Source of the DNA: an uncultured Lachnospiraceae bacterium
Lineage (GTDB): Bacteria; Bacillota; Clostridia; Lachnospirales; Lachnospiraceae
Length of the DNA stretch: 64,000 nucleotides
Direction of reading: 5' to 3'
NCBI GenBank assembly: GCA_903789615.1
Contig: CAIFEV010000004.1
Location: 1-64,000, forward strand
Part shown: positions 40,636-50,900 of the stretch, piece by piece
How positions within the stretch are numbered: the first letter of the stretch is position 1
How the letters are laid out: each line of letters starts with the position of its first letter
The notes under the pieces: generated by a model
Databases searched by the model: none
What the model was told of the DNA's origin: nothing
Seen by the model: only the letters and a program-made list of their open reading frames with translations
Program-made: the position numbers and the translations under genes

Positions 40636-41280
40636 TCAAACCCGTATCCGGTCTCTTATCTTTTCGAATGCACTCTGCTTGATCCCCGGAACATTCATGA
40701 TATCTTCCGCCGCGGCAAACGGCCCGTGTTCGTTCCGGTACGCGATGATGGCTGCCGCTTTCGCTTCCCCGATTCCCGGAAGTGTCATCAGCGCCGCCGC
40801 ATCGGCCCGGTTTATGTCTATCCTGCCGTCTGTTTCCAGCACAGTCCCTGTGTCATCTCCTGCACTCTGCGGTGCGGCGGACGGCACCAGAATCTTCTGG
40901 GCATCCTGCACCGTTTCAGCCAGATTCAGCTGGCGCAGGTCGGCTTCTTCTTTCGCGCCGCCGGCCGCATTGATCGCGTCCGCGACCCGGCTCCCCGCCG
41001 GCAGAGTATACACGCCCTCCTCAGAAACCTCACCGCACACATACACGAAAACCGTGCCGGGAGCTTCCGTTTCAGACCGTTCTTCTGCCGCGTTGTCATA
41101 AGCCTCGCCTGACTGCATTTCTTCAGACTGTCTGATGATGACATCCCCGCTCCCCGCACTTCCCGCGCAGCCGGCACAGGCGGCTGTGTAGAACAGCCCC
41201 GACAGGCACAGAAATGCGGCTGCCGCGGCAGTCCGCAAAGCCGGCAGATATTTCTGCCATGATTGTTTCCTTCCTTTCAG
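40636..41280 (-). CDS. ComEA-like helix-hairpin-helix lipoprotein
   Basis: A DNA-binding protein of the ComEA type. It has an N-terminal membrane/lipoprotein signal ending in AACAGC, an SLBB domain (VFVYVCGEVSEEGVYTLP, NLAETVQDAQKI) and a C-terminal helix-hairpin-helix (DINRADAAALMTLPGIGEAK). ComEA captures double-stranded DNA outside the membrane for ComEC. The start is uncertain. TTG at 41238 lacks a binding site and would cut the signal peptide short; CTG at 41280 has GGAGG 5 nt upstream and supplies the basic residues KGRKQSWQK before the hydrophobic stretch, so the longer form is given (214 residues). Confidence 0.85.
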   Translation of the reverse strand: MKGRKQSWQKYLPALRTAAAAAFLCLSGLFYTAACAGCAGSAGSGDVIIRQSEEMQSGEAYDNAAEERSETEAPGTVFVYVCGEVSEEGVYTLPAGSRVADAINAAGGAKEEADLRQLNLAETVQDAQKILVPSAAPQSAGDDTGTVLETDGRIDINRADAAALMTLPGIGEAKAAAIIAYRNEHGPFAAAEDIMNVPGIKQSAFEKIRDRIRV

Positions 41281-41331
41281 TTTTTCCTCCGTTCCCGGAT
41301 GCTGAAAGTCTGTGAAGCTACATTTTGTAAC

Positions 41332-41360
41332 ATTTTAGTGTAGAAACGCAACAATTACAA
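41332..41360 (-). promoter_or_regulatory. Promoter of the ComEA-like gene and following two-component genes
   Basis: Minus-strand TTGTAA (41355-41360), 17-nt spacer, TAAAAT (41332-41337), 52 nt before the proposed CTG start. Confidence 0.6.
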
Positions 41361-41426
41361 GTGCCTGACGCTTGTGGTTCGTGAAATGCACCGCTTCGGG
41401 CTGCATGCAGGAACGCGTCCTCACGG

Positions 41427-41455
41427 TTGCGGCTTTCTTCCCGGACGTGTAAAAT
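41427..41455 (+). promoter_or_regulatory. Promoter of the YfhO-argH unit
   Basis: TTGCGG (41427-41432), 17-nt spacer, TAAAAT (41450-41455) with TG two bases before the -10. Confidence 0.6.
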
Positions 41456-41489
41456 ATAGGAACAAATGCTAATTTTAGGGAGGCTGATT

Positions 41490-44120
41490 TTGATCCGGAC
41501 AAAGACCCGTAAAAAGCAGAACCTGTCATCAGATCCTGTGAAGATGATGTTTCTGCTGTCATTTCTCCTTCCGGTGATCATCTATGCCGGACTCTTCATC
41601 GGCCGCGGGATTTTTCCCGGCGGTTCTTCCCTGTATCTGTATTCGGATATGTACCATCAGTATGCTCCGTTTCTGGCGGAGTTCCGGTACAAGGTGCTGC
41701 ACGGCGAGAGCCTCCTCTATTCCTGGAACATCGGCATGGGCACCAACTTTGTGACCCTTTACGCCTATTACGCTGCGAGTCCGCTCAACTGGCTCTGCAT
41801 CTTCCTCCCGCAGAGTCTGCTTGTAGATTTCATGGATTTCTTCATCATGATCAAGGGAGGTCTTGCGGCTCTTGCTTTCGCATATTATGTCAACCAGCAC
41901 TACCGCCGGTCCGACCCCATCATCTGTGTTGTCGCCATGTTCTACGCCTGCAGCGGTTACTGGGCGGCGTACTGCTGGTGCACCATGTGGCTTGACTGTA
42001 TCGTGCTTCTGCCGCTCATCATGCTTGGAATCGAGCGTCTTGTAGACAGCAATTCCTGCACGCTCTACGGCGTTGCGCTTGGACTGTGCATCTTCACCAA
42101 CTATTATATTTCCATCATGGTGTGCATTTCCTGTGTCGTGTATTTTGTCTTCCGCCTCGTTCTGATGGAAGGAAGAGACAAGAAGAGACGTATCGGAAAT
42201 GCCGTTCTGCACTTTGTCCTCTACTCGGGCCTCGCAGCCGGCATGGCCGCTGTCCTTCTTTTGCCCGAGATTTACACCTTTTCGCTTTCCGCATCAGCTG
42301 ACTCAACGTTTCCGAAAGTTCTGAGCCAGTATTTTCCGTTTGTGCTGATGATCAGCCGGCACATGACCGGAATCCCGGTGACTTTCGGCGAGAAATATCC
42401 GAACGTATTCTGCAGTGTGGCTGTTCTTTTCCTGCTCCCGCTCTACGTCATCTCACCGCGGTTATCGGCCAGGCAGAAGATAGCGCGCTGCCTGCTTTTA
42501 CTGGTTTTCCTGTTTTCTTTTAACATCAATGTGTTTGACTACATCTGGCACGGCATGCATTATCCGAACAGTCTGTCATGCCGTCAGTCATTCATCTACA
42601 TCTTCTTTGTGCTGCTTACGGCATACGAGGCACTCATCAGCATCCGGGATTACACGATGCGCCAGATTGCCGCGGCGGCCGGAATCGCATGCGGCCTTAT
42701 TTTCTGGTTCGAGCAGCTGTATGCCAGAGATACCTCGTCCTACAAGGACACCTATCAGTACGACTTCCGCGTCATCTACCTGTCGCTTCTCTTCATCATC
42801 GTCTATGTGATTCTGACAGTCGCCGCAAGAAAAAAGAAGACAACCGGATACATCTGTCTTCTGCTCATCTTCGTGACGTCAATCTCAGAAGCAGCCATAA
42901 ACATGGACCTGACCGGTCTGTCAAAGACGGACCGCAGCGGATATCTCTCGGACAATGAGACGCTTGCCTCGCTTGTCGGGACTGCAAAAGAAAGTGACTC
43001 TTCTTTCTGGCGCATGGAAAAGATCCGCGGATCCAGGACGAAAAATGACGGCGCGTGGTCACACTATCCGTCAATCTCCGTCTTCTCTTCCACGTCAAGC
43101 AGCGGTGTCACGGAGCTGTTCCAGGCTCTTGGTCTGGAGTCCTCCATGAATGAATACAACTACGCCGGATCAACGGCTCTGACTAATGCGCTGTTTGACG
43201 TAAAATATCTTCTCAGCTCCGAACAGCTGCCGGAGGACCCGCTTCTTTCACAGGTCACTTCAAAAGACGGGTATTATCTGTACCGGAACACAGCAGTACT
43301 CCCGGTCGGATTCATGGTTCCTGCAGGCCTTGAGAGCAGCTGGAGCACTTCCTCATCATCCAATGCGATTCAGACGCAGAACAGCTTTGCAAGCCTGGCC
43401 GCGGGGGTTGACGGGCTGTTTGAGAGTCTCGGAAGTTACCCGACAGATTCAAAAGTTTCGGTGACAACAGAGAAAGCGGGGCATCTGTACTTTGTTGTCG
43501 GATCGGATAAAGTCAGCTCCGTAACGCTCTCCTATGATGACACCGGCAGAACACGCACCGCCGACGACTTGAAAAACGGGAACAAGATCGTCGACGCAGG
43601 ATATGTACAGGCCGGAACAACGGTGAGCGTCTCAGCCTCACAGTCCATGCAGCTGACTGCCTGGCTGATGGATCCGGAAAAGTTAACGCAGACCGTCGCC
43701 AATCTCAAAACGTCTTCTCTGAACGTATCAAGTCATACATCTACATCAATCCGTGGTACAATAACCGCTGGTCAGGCAGGAACACTTCTGCTCACCATTC
43801 CGTATGACGGCGGATGGACTCTTACGGTTGACGGTCAGGAGACTGACCTCAGTGCCTGGAAGGATGCGTTCCTCTCCGTCCCGCTGTCTTCCGGGATCCA
43901 TGAGATTGAGCTTACGTTCCGGCCAAGGTACCTGACCGCCGGGATTTGGATCTCGTTTATCAGCATTTTCCTGATGGCGTTTCTGTATCTGCTCAGGCGG
44001 CGTATTGCAAAGGGGCAGATGCGCCGGCTTCCGGCGGGGATCGAGCGTCTTTTTCTGGAGAGTGACCTGGTTATTCACTCCGAAACAAAGCTGAAAAGAA
44101 AGGATGACATACAAGAATGA
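41490..44120 (+). CDS. YfhO family polytopic membrane protein
   Basis: An 876-residue membrane protein of the YfhO/GT-C-like family, thought to be glycosyltransferases that modify lipoteichoic acid or other envelope glycans. It has about 12 hydrophobic helices in the N-terminal 480 residues, with LYLYSDMYHQYAPFLAEF and YSWNIGMGTNF near the start (the acidic D typical for GT-C active sites), then a large outside domain and a last helix (GIWISFISIFLMAFLYLL). TTG at 41490 is chosen since GGGAGG lies 6 nt upstream; an ATG eight codons earlier has no site. Its stop overlaps the argH start (ATGA). Confidence 0.9.
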   Translation: MIRTKTRKKQNLSSDPVKMMFLLSFLLPVIIYAGLFIGRGIFPGGSSLYLYSDMYHQYAPFLAEFRYKVLHGESLLYSWNIGMGTNFVTLYAYYAASPLNWLCIFLPQSLLVDFMDFFIMIKGGLAALAFAYYVNQHYRRSDPIICVVAMFYACSGYWAAYCWCTMWLDCIVLLPLIMLGIERLVDSNSCTLYGVALGLCIFTNYYISIMVCISCVVYFVFRLVLMEGRDKKRRIGNAVLHFVLYSGLAAGMAAVLLLPEIYTFSLSASADSTFPKVLSQYFPFVLMISRHMTGIPVTFGEKYPNVFCSVAVLFLLPLYVISPRLSARQKIARCLLLLVFLFSFNINVFDYIWHGMHYPNSLSCRQSFIYIFFVLLTAYEALISIRDYTMRQIAAAAGIACGLIFWFEQLYARDTSSYKDTYQYDFRVIYLSLLFIIVYVILTVAARKKKTTGYICLLLIFVTSISEAAINMDLTGLSKTDRSGYLSDNETLASLVGTAKESDSSFWRMEKIRGSRTKNDGAWSHYPSISVFSSTSSSGVTELFQALGLESSMNEYNYAGSTALTNALFDVKYLLSSEQLPEDPLLSQVTSKDGYYLYRNTAVLPVGFMVPAGLESSWSTSSSSNAIQTQNSFASLAAGVDGLFESLGSYPTDSKVSVTTEKAGHLYFVVGSDKVSSVTLSYDDTGRTRTADDLKNGNKIVDAGYVQAGTTVSVSASQSMQLTAWLMDPEKLTQTVANLKTSSLNVSSHTSTSIRGTITAGQAGTLLLTIPYDGGWTLTVDGQETDLSAWKDAFLSVPLSSGIHEIELTFRPRYLTAGIWISFISIFLMAFLYLLRRRIAKGQMRRLPAGIERLFLESDLVIHSETKLKRKDDIQE

Positions 44121-45505
44121 AACTCTGGGGTGGCCGTTTTACAAAGGAAACCAACGCACTTGTCAATGAATTTAACGCCTCCATCACGTTTGACCGCCGT
44201 TTTTACCGGCAGGATATCGAGGGAAGCATCGCTCATGCCACAATGCTGGGCAGAACCGGGATCATCACCGAAGAGGAAAGCCGCCGGATCGTCGAAGGGC
44301 TGAAAGAGATTCTTTCAGATATCGAGTCCGGAAAGCTTGTCATTGACACGCAGTATGAGGATATTCACACATTTGTCGAGGCGAATCTCATTGAACGGAT
44401 CGGTGACACCGGCAAGAAACTGCATACCGGCCGCTCCAGAAATGATCAGGTCGCGCTTGACATGCGCCTGTACACCCGCGAACAGGTCAAAGAAACAGAC
44501 CGGGAACTGTATGGACTGGAAAATGAAATCCTGACGATCATGAAGAATAACGTGGATAAATTCATGCCGGGATTCACGCACCTGCAGAAGGCACAGCCGG
44601 TGACAGTCGCCCATCACTTCGGCGCGTACTTTGAGATGTTCCGGCGCGACAGAGGACGTCTGGCTGACCTGTACTGCCGCATGAACTACTGTCCGCTGGG
44701 ATCCGGTGCACTCGCCGGAACCACCTATCCGCTCGACCGCGAATTTACCGCAGAGGCGCTCGGGTTTGCCGGACCGACGGCCAACAGTATGGACTCCGTA
44801 TCGGACCGCGATTATCTGATCGAATATCTTGATGCTCTGGCCCTGATCATGATGCATCTCTCCCGCTTTTCCGAAGAGATCTGCATCTGGAATTCCAATG
44901 AATATCAGTTTATTGAACTTGATGATGCATATTCAACGGGCTCAAGCATTATGCCGCAAAAGAAGAACCCGGACATCGCGGAACTTGTCCGCGGAAAGAC
45001 CGGGCGCGTCTATGGCGCTCTCATGAGTCTTCTCACCGTCATGAAAGGACTTCCGCTTGCCTATGACAAGGACCTTCAGGAGGACAAGGAGATGTCATTT
45101 GACGCCATGGACACGACCAACGCATGCATACGGCTTTTCACGGAGATGATCCGCACGATGAAGTTCCGGTATGACCGCATGGAGGATTCCGCGAAAAAAG
45201 GTTTCACCAATGCCACCGACGCTGCCGACTACCTGGTTCGCAAGGGAATTCCGTTCCGCGACGCGCACGGCATAATCGGAAGTCTCGTTCTCATCTGCAT
45301 TAATCGGCAGTGCGCGCTGGACGATCTTCCGCTGCAAGAGTACAAAAAGATCTGTCCGGCATTTGAGAGCGACATCTACGAGGCGATATCGCTGAAGACC
45401 TGCGTTAACAAGCGCCTCACGCCCGGAGCTCCCGGCCCGGAAGCCATGCAAAAGGAAATCGCACAAGCCGGAGAGTATCTGAAAGAAAATCCCGCGATGA
45501 AGTGA
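44117..45505 (+). CDS. argH: Argininosuccinate lyase
   Basis: A 462-residue enzyme, last step of arginine synthesis, splitting argininosuccinate into arginine and fumarate. Fumarase-superfamily signature GSSIMPQKKNPD (catalytic Ser on the mobile loop), HTGRSRNDQVALDMRLY, GFTHLQKAQPVT and TNAxDAADYLVRKG-type segment. It is translationally coupled to the YfhO gene, an unusual partner; argG is not in the window. Confidence 0.97.
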   Translation: MKLWGGRFTKETNALVNEFNASITFDRRFYRQDIEGSIAHATMLGRTGIITEEESRRIVEGLKEILSDIESGKLVIDTQYEDIHTFVEANLIERIGDTGKKLHTGRSRNDQVALDMRLYTREQVKETDRELYGLENEILTIMKNNVDKFMPGFTHLQKAQPVTVAHHFGAYFEMFRRDRGRLADLYCRMNYCPLGSGALAGTTYPLDREFTAEALGFAGPTANSMDSVSDRDYLIEYLDALALIMMHLSRFSEEICIWNSNEYQFIELDDAYSTGSSIMPQKKNPDIAELVRGKTGRVYGALMSLLTVMKGLPLAYDKDLQEDKEMSFDAMDTTNACIRLFTEMIRTMKFRYDRMEDSAKKGFTNATDAADYLVRKGIPFRDAHGIIGSLVLICINRQCALDDLPLQEYKKICPAFESDIYEAISLKTCVNKRLTPGAPGPEAMQKEIAQAGEYLKENPAMK

Positions 45506-45543
45506 CAACAGAAAAATTCATCTGACAGGCTGTCACAGAGATA

Positions 45544-45595
45544 AAAAATGTCATCGAAAATCCCCCGTGAAAAGGGCGTTTCCGATGACATTTTT
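45544..45595. terminator. Bidirectional terminator between argH and the HdeD-like gene
   Basis: AAAAATGTCATCG pairs with CGATGACATTTTT (45583-45595), giving U runs on both strands for the two convergent genes. Confidence 0.85.
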
Positions 45596-45632
45596 CATGC
45601 TGTGCAAAAATTCAGGGCTTTGCGTATTATTG

Positions 45633-46172
45633 TTACCGCTTTTCTCCGATCGCGCTGCAGCCGATGATCACGCTCCCGATACCAAGCACAACCAGAAACA
45701 GACCGATCATCCAGCTTGTCGAGACAAGTGCATATTTCGGGCTGATGATCATCATGACGGACAGGATCAGCCCGCATACATTGAGAATCAACGTTGCGAT
45801 GAACGCACCATTTCCCGCCAGGTTACGGATGAGCCCGGCGTGCGAGAGCCCCGACACGCAGTGTGTGATGAACCAGAGCGGGAACAGGAACGCAATGATC
45901 CACTGTCCCATTCCCGGGGCAATCATGAGCATGATGCCCGCCATCAGGCTGATCGTTCCGGTGATGAGCGAAACGGCCGGACCGACTCCGGTACGACTGA
46001 CCTTCATAAAGAAAACGATATCAACGATTCCGGTGATTACCGCAATGATCCCGTAAAGATAGATGAGCCCGGAGATAAATTCCGACGGCTCCAGGAAGCT
46101 TAATATCCCGAGAAGTATCATCAGAATTCCCGTCACAAGCTCCATCCAGCCGAACCCGGATCTGTTCTTCAC
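45633..46172 (-). CDS. HdeD/DUF308 family membrane protein
   Basis: A 179-residue protein with six hydrophobic helices arranged as three similar pairs (WMELVTGILMILLGILSF, AVSLITGTISLMAGIMLMI, ILNVCGLILSVMMII), the HdeD/DUF308 repeat pattern. Function unknown; E. coli HdeD is linked to acid stress. Its ATG overlaps the ftsH stop (4 nt), so its synthesis is tied to that of the FtsH protease. Confidence 0.85.
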   Translation of the reverse strand: MKNRSGFGWMELVTGILMILLGILSFLEPSEFISGLIYLYGIIAVITGIVDIVFFMKVSRTGVGPAVSLITGTISLMAGIMLMIAPGMGQWIIAFLFPLWFITHCVSGLSHAGLIRNLAGNGAFIATLILNVCGLILSVMMIISPKYALVSTSWMIGLFLVVLGIGSVIIGCSAIGEKR

Positions 46173-47998
46173 GCCGACGCACCTTCCTTCTCATGGACAA
46201 TCTTCATGAATTCATCGCCGGTGATCGTCTCTTTTTCATACAGATATCCGGCGAGCCGGTCAAGAAGCGGCCGGTTTTCTGAGAGCATCTTCCTGGCCTT
46301 CTCATGCTGTTCCCGCACAATATCCACCACTTTTTTGTCGATCTGCGTCTGCGTCTCCGGTGAGCAGGCAAGTGTCGTGTCGCCGCCCAGATACTGATTC
46401 TGGACATTCTCCATGGCAACCATGTCAAATGTGTCACTCATTCCGTACCTCGTGATCATCGCGCGGGCCAGCTTTGTAGCCTGTTCGATGTCGTTGGACG
46501 CACCGGTCGTGACGAGTCCGAACACAACTTCCTCGGCAGCCCGTCCGCCGGTCAGCGTCGTGATCTTGTTCATGAGCTCCTCTTTTGACAGGAGATACTT
46601 GTCGCCCTGTTCCACCTGCATGGTGTAGCCGAGAGCACCGGAGGTTCTCGGAATGATGGTGATCTTCTGGACAGGCGCCGAGTGAGACTGCAGCGCCGCG
46701 ACAAGCGCGTGTCCGATCTCGTGGTATGCGACTACTTTTTTCTCCTGGTCGGACAGAACCGTTCCCTTCTTCTGATATCCGGCGATGACGACCTCGATAC
46801 TCTCCTCGAGATCCGCCTCCGTCACAACCGAACGCTTGTCACGCACTGCGCGCAGAGCCGCCTCGTTGACGATGTTGGCGAGCTCGGCGCCGGATGCGCC
46901 GGCGGCCATGCGGGCGATAGTGTGAAAGTCCACATCATCTGCCGTCTTTATCTTCCGGGCATGGACCTTCAGGATTGCTTCACGGCCCTTCAGGTCCGGA
47001 AGTTCTACCGGAACACGTCTGTCAAACCGGCCCGGTCTGGTGAGCGCCGGGTCAAGCGACTCCGGGCGGTTCGTAGCAGCCAGGATGATGACGCCGTTAT
47101 TTCCCTCAAAGCCGTCCATTTCTGTCAGCAGCTGGTTCAGCGTCTGCTCGCGCTCATCATTTCCGCCCACCTGTCCGCTTCGTTTTCCGCCGATGGCGTC
47201 GATCTCATCGATGAAGACGATACAGGGCGCTTTTTCCTTGGCCTGCCGGAACAGGTCGCGGACCTTGGCGGCTCCGGCTCCGACGAACATCTCGACGAAT
47301 TCCGAGCCGGCAATGGAGAAGAACGGAACGCCCGCTTCGCCGGCAACCGCCTTGGCAAGCATTGTCTTACCGGTTCCCGGAGGGCCGACAAGAAGAACGC
47401 CTTTCGGAAGAGTTGCTCCGATGTCCGTATATTTCTTCGGGTCATGCAGATAGTCTACGATCTCCGTCAGATTTTCCTTTGCCTCATCCTCTCCGGCCAC
47501 GTCATCAAATTTGATGCCGGACGAAGACGGAACATAGACTCTCGCGCTGCTCTTGCCCATGCCGAACGCCATGGAGTTTTTTCCGCCGATCTGTTCCGCC
47601 AGTTTTTTGCTCAGATACTGTCCCAGAGCGATGAAGATCACGATCGGCAGGACAAAGGAGATCAGAAAGCTCACGACGGGCGACATCTGCTGATCAATAT
47701 TTTTCGTGAATTTCGCGCCGGAATCATACAGCCGCTGTGTGAGATTCGGATCGTTCATGGCACCGGTCTTGTAGACCTTCGACTGATCTTTGTTGGTGAA
47801 GATGATCTGGTCATCGTCGACCTCAACAAGACCGATCTCCTTGTTGTTGGTCATTTCCATGAAGGTGCCGTAATCTGTCTCTTCTATCCGGGACTTCTGA
47901 ACAAGCGGTGTCACAATCAGATTGAAGAGTATCAGAATCAGAAAAACGATCCCGTAGTAATAGATCAGAGGCTTTTTGGGGGATTTGACCTCTTTCAT
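46169..47998 (-). CDS. ftsH: ATP-dependent zinc metalloprotease FtsH
   Basis: A 609-residue membrane-bound AAA+ protease. Two membrane helices (about 10-28 and 107-128) frame a small outside domain; AAA module with Walker A GPPGTGKT, Walker [11 protein letters not shown] and SRH ([20 protein letters not shown]); M41 protease domain with zinc motif HEIGH. It degrades misfolded membrane proteins and selected regulators. A TetR-type gene is 13 bp upstream in the same direction and an HdeD-like gene is coupled downstream. Confidence 0.98.
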   Translation of the reverse strand: MKEVKSPKKPLIYYYGIVFLILILFNLIVTPLVQKSRIEETDYGTFMEMTNNKEIGLVEVDDDQIIFTNKDQSKVYKTGAMNDPNLTQRLYDSGAKFTKNIDQQMSPVVSFLISFVLPIVIFIALGQYLSKKLAEQIGGKNSMAFGMGKSSARVYVPSSSGIKFDDVAGEDEAKENLTEIVDYLHDPKKYTDIGATLPKGVLLVGPPGTGKTMLAKAVAGEAGVPFFSIAGSEFVEMFVGAGAAKVRDLFRQAKEKAPCIVFIDEIDAIGGKRSGQVGGNDEREQTLNQLLTEMDGFEGNNGVIILAATNRPESLDPALTRPGRFDRRVPVELPDLKGREAILKVHARKIKTADDVDFHTIARMAAGASGAELANIVNEAALRAVRDKRSVVTEADLEESIEVVIAGYQKKGTVLSDQEKKVVAYHEIGHALVAALQSHSAPVQKITIIPRTSGALGYTMQVEQGDKYLLSKEELMNKITTLTGGRAAEEVVFGLVTTGASNDIEQATKLARAMITRYGMSDTFDMVAMENVQNQYLGGDTTLACSPETQTQIDKKVVDIVREQHEKARKMLSENRPLLDRLAGYLYEKETITGDEFMKIVHEKEGASA

Positions 47999-48011
47999 AT
48001 GCGTTCCTCCT

Positions 48012-48551
48012 TTACTTTTCGTTCGGCGTTATCTCTCCGGACATCAGCCCGTAGATGACGCGGCTGATCATGTCAATGGAATCGCTGTCCTTCGCCGTCC
48101 ATCCGCGGATGATACCGACGATTGCCTGCGTGTTGTACCGGATGATGACATCCAGCTCTTCCGGCGTCTGGCTGACATACAGGTGCTTCTTCTCGACAAC
48201 AGTGTGGAAGAAGCCGTAAACATACTGCGTGACGATCTGCTCGAGCTCCATCCCGTAGCTGCTGGAAAGCCCTTTCTGAATGATCGGCGTGAAAGCGACC
48301 ATCTCCTTCATCCACTCGCTGAATTTCGCTTCCGGATCCTCTGCCGTGATAAATTCCTGCAGAATCCGTTCGGTGTCCTGTTCGAGTGCCCACTTCAGAA
48401 GCGACGGAATGTCGTCAAAGTGATAATAGAAGGTCTGTCTGGTGATGTGGCACTCTCTGACGATGTCACTGACTGTGAGTTTCTTGTTTTTCTGTGTCAG
48501 CATCAGCATTTTTGCGGCTTCTGCGATTTTGTTCTTCATGTCCCGGGACAT
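48012..48551 (-). CDS. TetR/AcrR-family transcriptional regulator
   Basis: A 179-residue regulator with HTH VSDIVRECHITRQTFYYHF and a C-terminal region (IIRYNTQAIVGIIRGWTAKD) like that of the DhaS/TetR_C group. It sits between parC and ftsH; with a 13-bp gap it is probably co-transcribed with ftsH and could control that unit. GGAG lies 4 nt before the ATG. Confidence 0.9.
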   Translation of the reverse strand: MSRDMKNKIAEAAKMLMLTQKNKKLTVSDIVRECHITRQTFYYHFDDIPSLLKWALEQDTERILQEFITAEDPEAKFSEWMKEMVAFTPIIQKGLSSSYGMELEQIVTQYVYGFFHTVVEKKHLYVSQTPEELDVIIRYNTQAIVGIIRGWTAKDSDSIDMISRVIYGLMSGEITPNEK

Positions 48552-48566
48552 ATGACTCCTCTGCGT

Positions 48567-50885
48567 TTATTTCTGTCTGGTTCCCTTTCCGCCTCTGTGA
48601 GAAAGCTTCAGGCGCTCCAGATGGACGTCCCGGTTCCCCACATGGACGATCGTCTCATCACTGCCGCTGATCAGATAGACATCGCAGACCCTGTCATCGT
48701 CTCCGAGGCGTATGCCGCGGACACCGATGGCATTTTTCTTCTGAAAAGCGACTTCCGACAGACGGAAACGGATCATGAAGTTTTCTTCCGTCTGCAGGAT
48801 TACATTTTCCGCCGTGTTGACAGACAGTTCTTCTCCGATCGTTCCGTCCTCGTTGAAGTGCGAAGTGGAGATGCTTGTCGCATCCGTCGGGAGTACCTGG
48901 AGAACCTTGTCGCCGTCTGCGAGTTTTGTCGACACGACGGTGCGCATCTGCGTGTCAAATTCACTGCCTTTCACGAGTTTCACCATACCGCGCTGCGTGA
49001 CAAAAAGCAGACTCTGATTCAGGAGAACGGACCGCGGCTGAAGAAGCAGTATCTCTTCTCCGGAGCTGTCGTAATTGCCGAGATTGTCAAGCGGTGTGCC
49101 CTTGTCCTTGAAGCGCCCGAACGGAATGTCGCTGACCTTGACCTGGTGATACCGGCCGGTGTCGGTGAAGACTCCGATTTTGTCCGTGTTCAGAATCGGC
49201 AGACAGTACCGGAATTTGTTCTGAATCTGATCTAGATTGCGCTCATACGTCGCTCCGTCAATCGTCTTGGCGTATCCGAAGCGGTCCATCAGGAAGTATA
49301 CTTCCTGCTCCTCGATCTTCTTTTCCTCCAGAACCGCCTGCTGTCCGTCTTCCACCACGGTGCGGCGTTCACTTCCGAACGTCTTTTTAATCTTCTGTAA
49401 ATCTTCCCGTATGACTTTGGCCATCTCAGCCTTTGATCCGAGAATTTTCTGGTAGCGTGCAATCTTGTCCAGCGACTCCTGATATTCTCTGCGCAGCTGG
49501 TCGATTTCCAGCCCGATCAGGCGGTACATGCGCATCTCCAGAATCGCCGAGGCCTGCCGCTCCGTAAAGGAAAACTGTGAAGCAGCCTTTCTGGAAGCTT
49601 CCGACCTGAAGCGGATCCCTTCTGTTGTTCCGTGTATCAGGCACTCCTTCGCCATCGTGATATTTTTGCTGCCGCGCAGGACCTCAATGATCAGATCAAT
49701 GCAGTCGACAGCCTTGATGAGGCCTTCCCGGATCTCCCGGTTTTCCTCTTCTTTTTTGAGAAGAGTCGTGTACTTTCTCTGCCCCATCTCAAACCGGAAA
49801 TCAAGATGGTGCCTTAGAATATCGCCGAGGCCGAGCGTCTGCGGCTTTCCGTTTACGATGGCCAGCGTGTTGACGCCGAACGTGTCTTCCAGCCGGGTCT
49901 TCTTGTAGAGGAGATTCTCCAGATACGAAACATCGGCATTTTTCTTCAGTTCCAGTACAATGCGGATTCCCTCTTTCGAGGAGGCATTGGTGATATCCAG
50001 CACATCGGATGCCTGACGGCTTTCGATGAGATCAACGACGTCATGGATGAACTTTCCGATTCCGCTGCCGATCATGGTGTACGGAATTTCGGTGATGACA
50101 AGCCGGTCATGCTCCCCGCGCTTTTCCGCCTTTTCAAAGACAACCTTGCCGCGCAGCTTGATCTTTCCGGTACCGCGGGTGTAGATATCCTCCAGCTCCG
50201 AACGGTTGATCACGATACCGCCCGTCGGGAAATCAGGCCCCTTGCAGTATCGCATAAGTTCTGCCGTCGTGGGCACTTTCCCTTTCAACATGCCGTCCAG
50301 ATACGCGCACTCCGCATCACAGACTTCTGCCAGATTGTGCGGCGGAATGTTGGTGACCATGCCGACCGCGATGCCGTCGGAACCGTTGACCAGGAGATTG
50401 GGAATCCGGACCGGAAGAACCTCCGGCTCACGCTCCGTCTCATCAAAGTTCGGCACAAAATCGACAACATTCTTGTCAAGATCCGAAAGATATACATCCT
50501 GTGCGAACTTTGTCAGACGGGCCTCTGTATACCGCATGGCAGCGGCGCCGTCGCCCTCGATCGAGCCGAAGTTACCGTGGCCGTCAACGAGCGGCATGGA
50601 CTTTTTGAACCCCTGTGCCATCACCACCAGCGTCTCATAAATGGATGAGTCGCCGTGCGGATGATACTTACCCATGGCATCGCCGACGATTCTCGCCGAT
50701 TTGCGGTGCGGCTTGTCATAGGAAAGACCGAGCTGCTGCATCGCGTACAGAACCCGCCGCTGTACCGGTTTCAGACCGTCCCGGATGTCCGGAACAGCCC
50801 GTGACGTTATGACACTCATCGAATAGTCGATGTATGACTTCTGCATGACATCGGAGTATTCGGTCGAAATGATCTGTTCTGACAT
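48567..50885 (-). CDS. parC: DNA topoisomerase IV subunit A (ParC; GyrA-like)
   Basis: A 772-residue type IIA topoisomerase breakage subunit. Catalytic Tyr119 in [11 protein letters not shown], the quinolone-determining region [14 protein letters not shown], and a beta-pinwheel C-terminal domain. The protein ends in HRGGKG, close to but not the full GyrA box (QRRGGKG is the gyrase hallmark), and that partial box is at the extreme C terminus, so topoisomerase IV rather than gyrase is the better call. It follows parE by 15 bp. Confidence 0.88.
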   Translation of the reverse strand: MSEQIISTEYSDVMQKSYIDYSMSVITSRAVPDIRDGLKPVQRRVLYAMQQLGLSYDKPHRKSARIVGDAMGKYHPHGDSSIYETLVVMAQGFKKSMPLVDGHGNFGSIEGDGAAAMRYTEARLTKFAQDVYLSDLDKNVVDFVPNFDETEREPEVLPVRIPNLLVNGSDGIAVGMVTNIPPHNLAEVCDAECAYLDGMLKGKVPTTAELMRYCKGPDFPTGGIVINRSELEDIYTRGTGKIKLRGKVVFEKAEKRGEHDRLVITEIPYTMIGSGIGKFIHDVVDLIESRQASDVLDITNASSKEGIRIVLELKKNADVSYLENLLYKKTRLEDTFGVNTLAIVNGKPQTLGLGDILRHHLDFRFEMGQRKYTTLLKKEEENREIREGLIKAVDCIDLIIEVLRGSKNITMAKECLIHGTTEGIRFRSEASRKAASQFSFTERQASAILEMRMYRLIGLEIDQLRREYQESLDKIARYQKILGSKAEMAKVIREDLQKIKKTFGSERRTVVEDGQQAVLEEKKIEEQEVYFLMDRFGYAKTIDGATYERNLDQIQNKFRYCLPILNTDKIGVFTDTGRYHQVKVSDIPFGRFKDKGTPLDNLGNYDSSGEEILLLQPRSVLLNQSLLFVTQRGMVKLVKGSEFDTQMRTVVSTKLADGDKVLQVLPTDATSISTSHFNEDGTIGEELSVNTAENVILQTEENFMIRFRLSEVAFQKKNAIGVRGIRLGDDDRVCDVYLISGSDETIVHVGNRDVHLERLKLSHRGGKGTRQK

Positions 50886-50900
50886 GAATTCCCTTTCTGC

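Noticed and set aside
48567-50885. Calling this gene gyrA
   Set aside because: Only a partial GyrA box (HRGGKG) is present at the extreme C terminus, the length is below typical GyrA, and the parE-parC order without recF/dnaN fits topoisomerase IV better.
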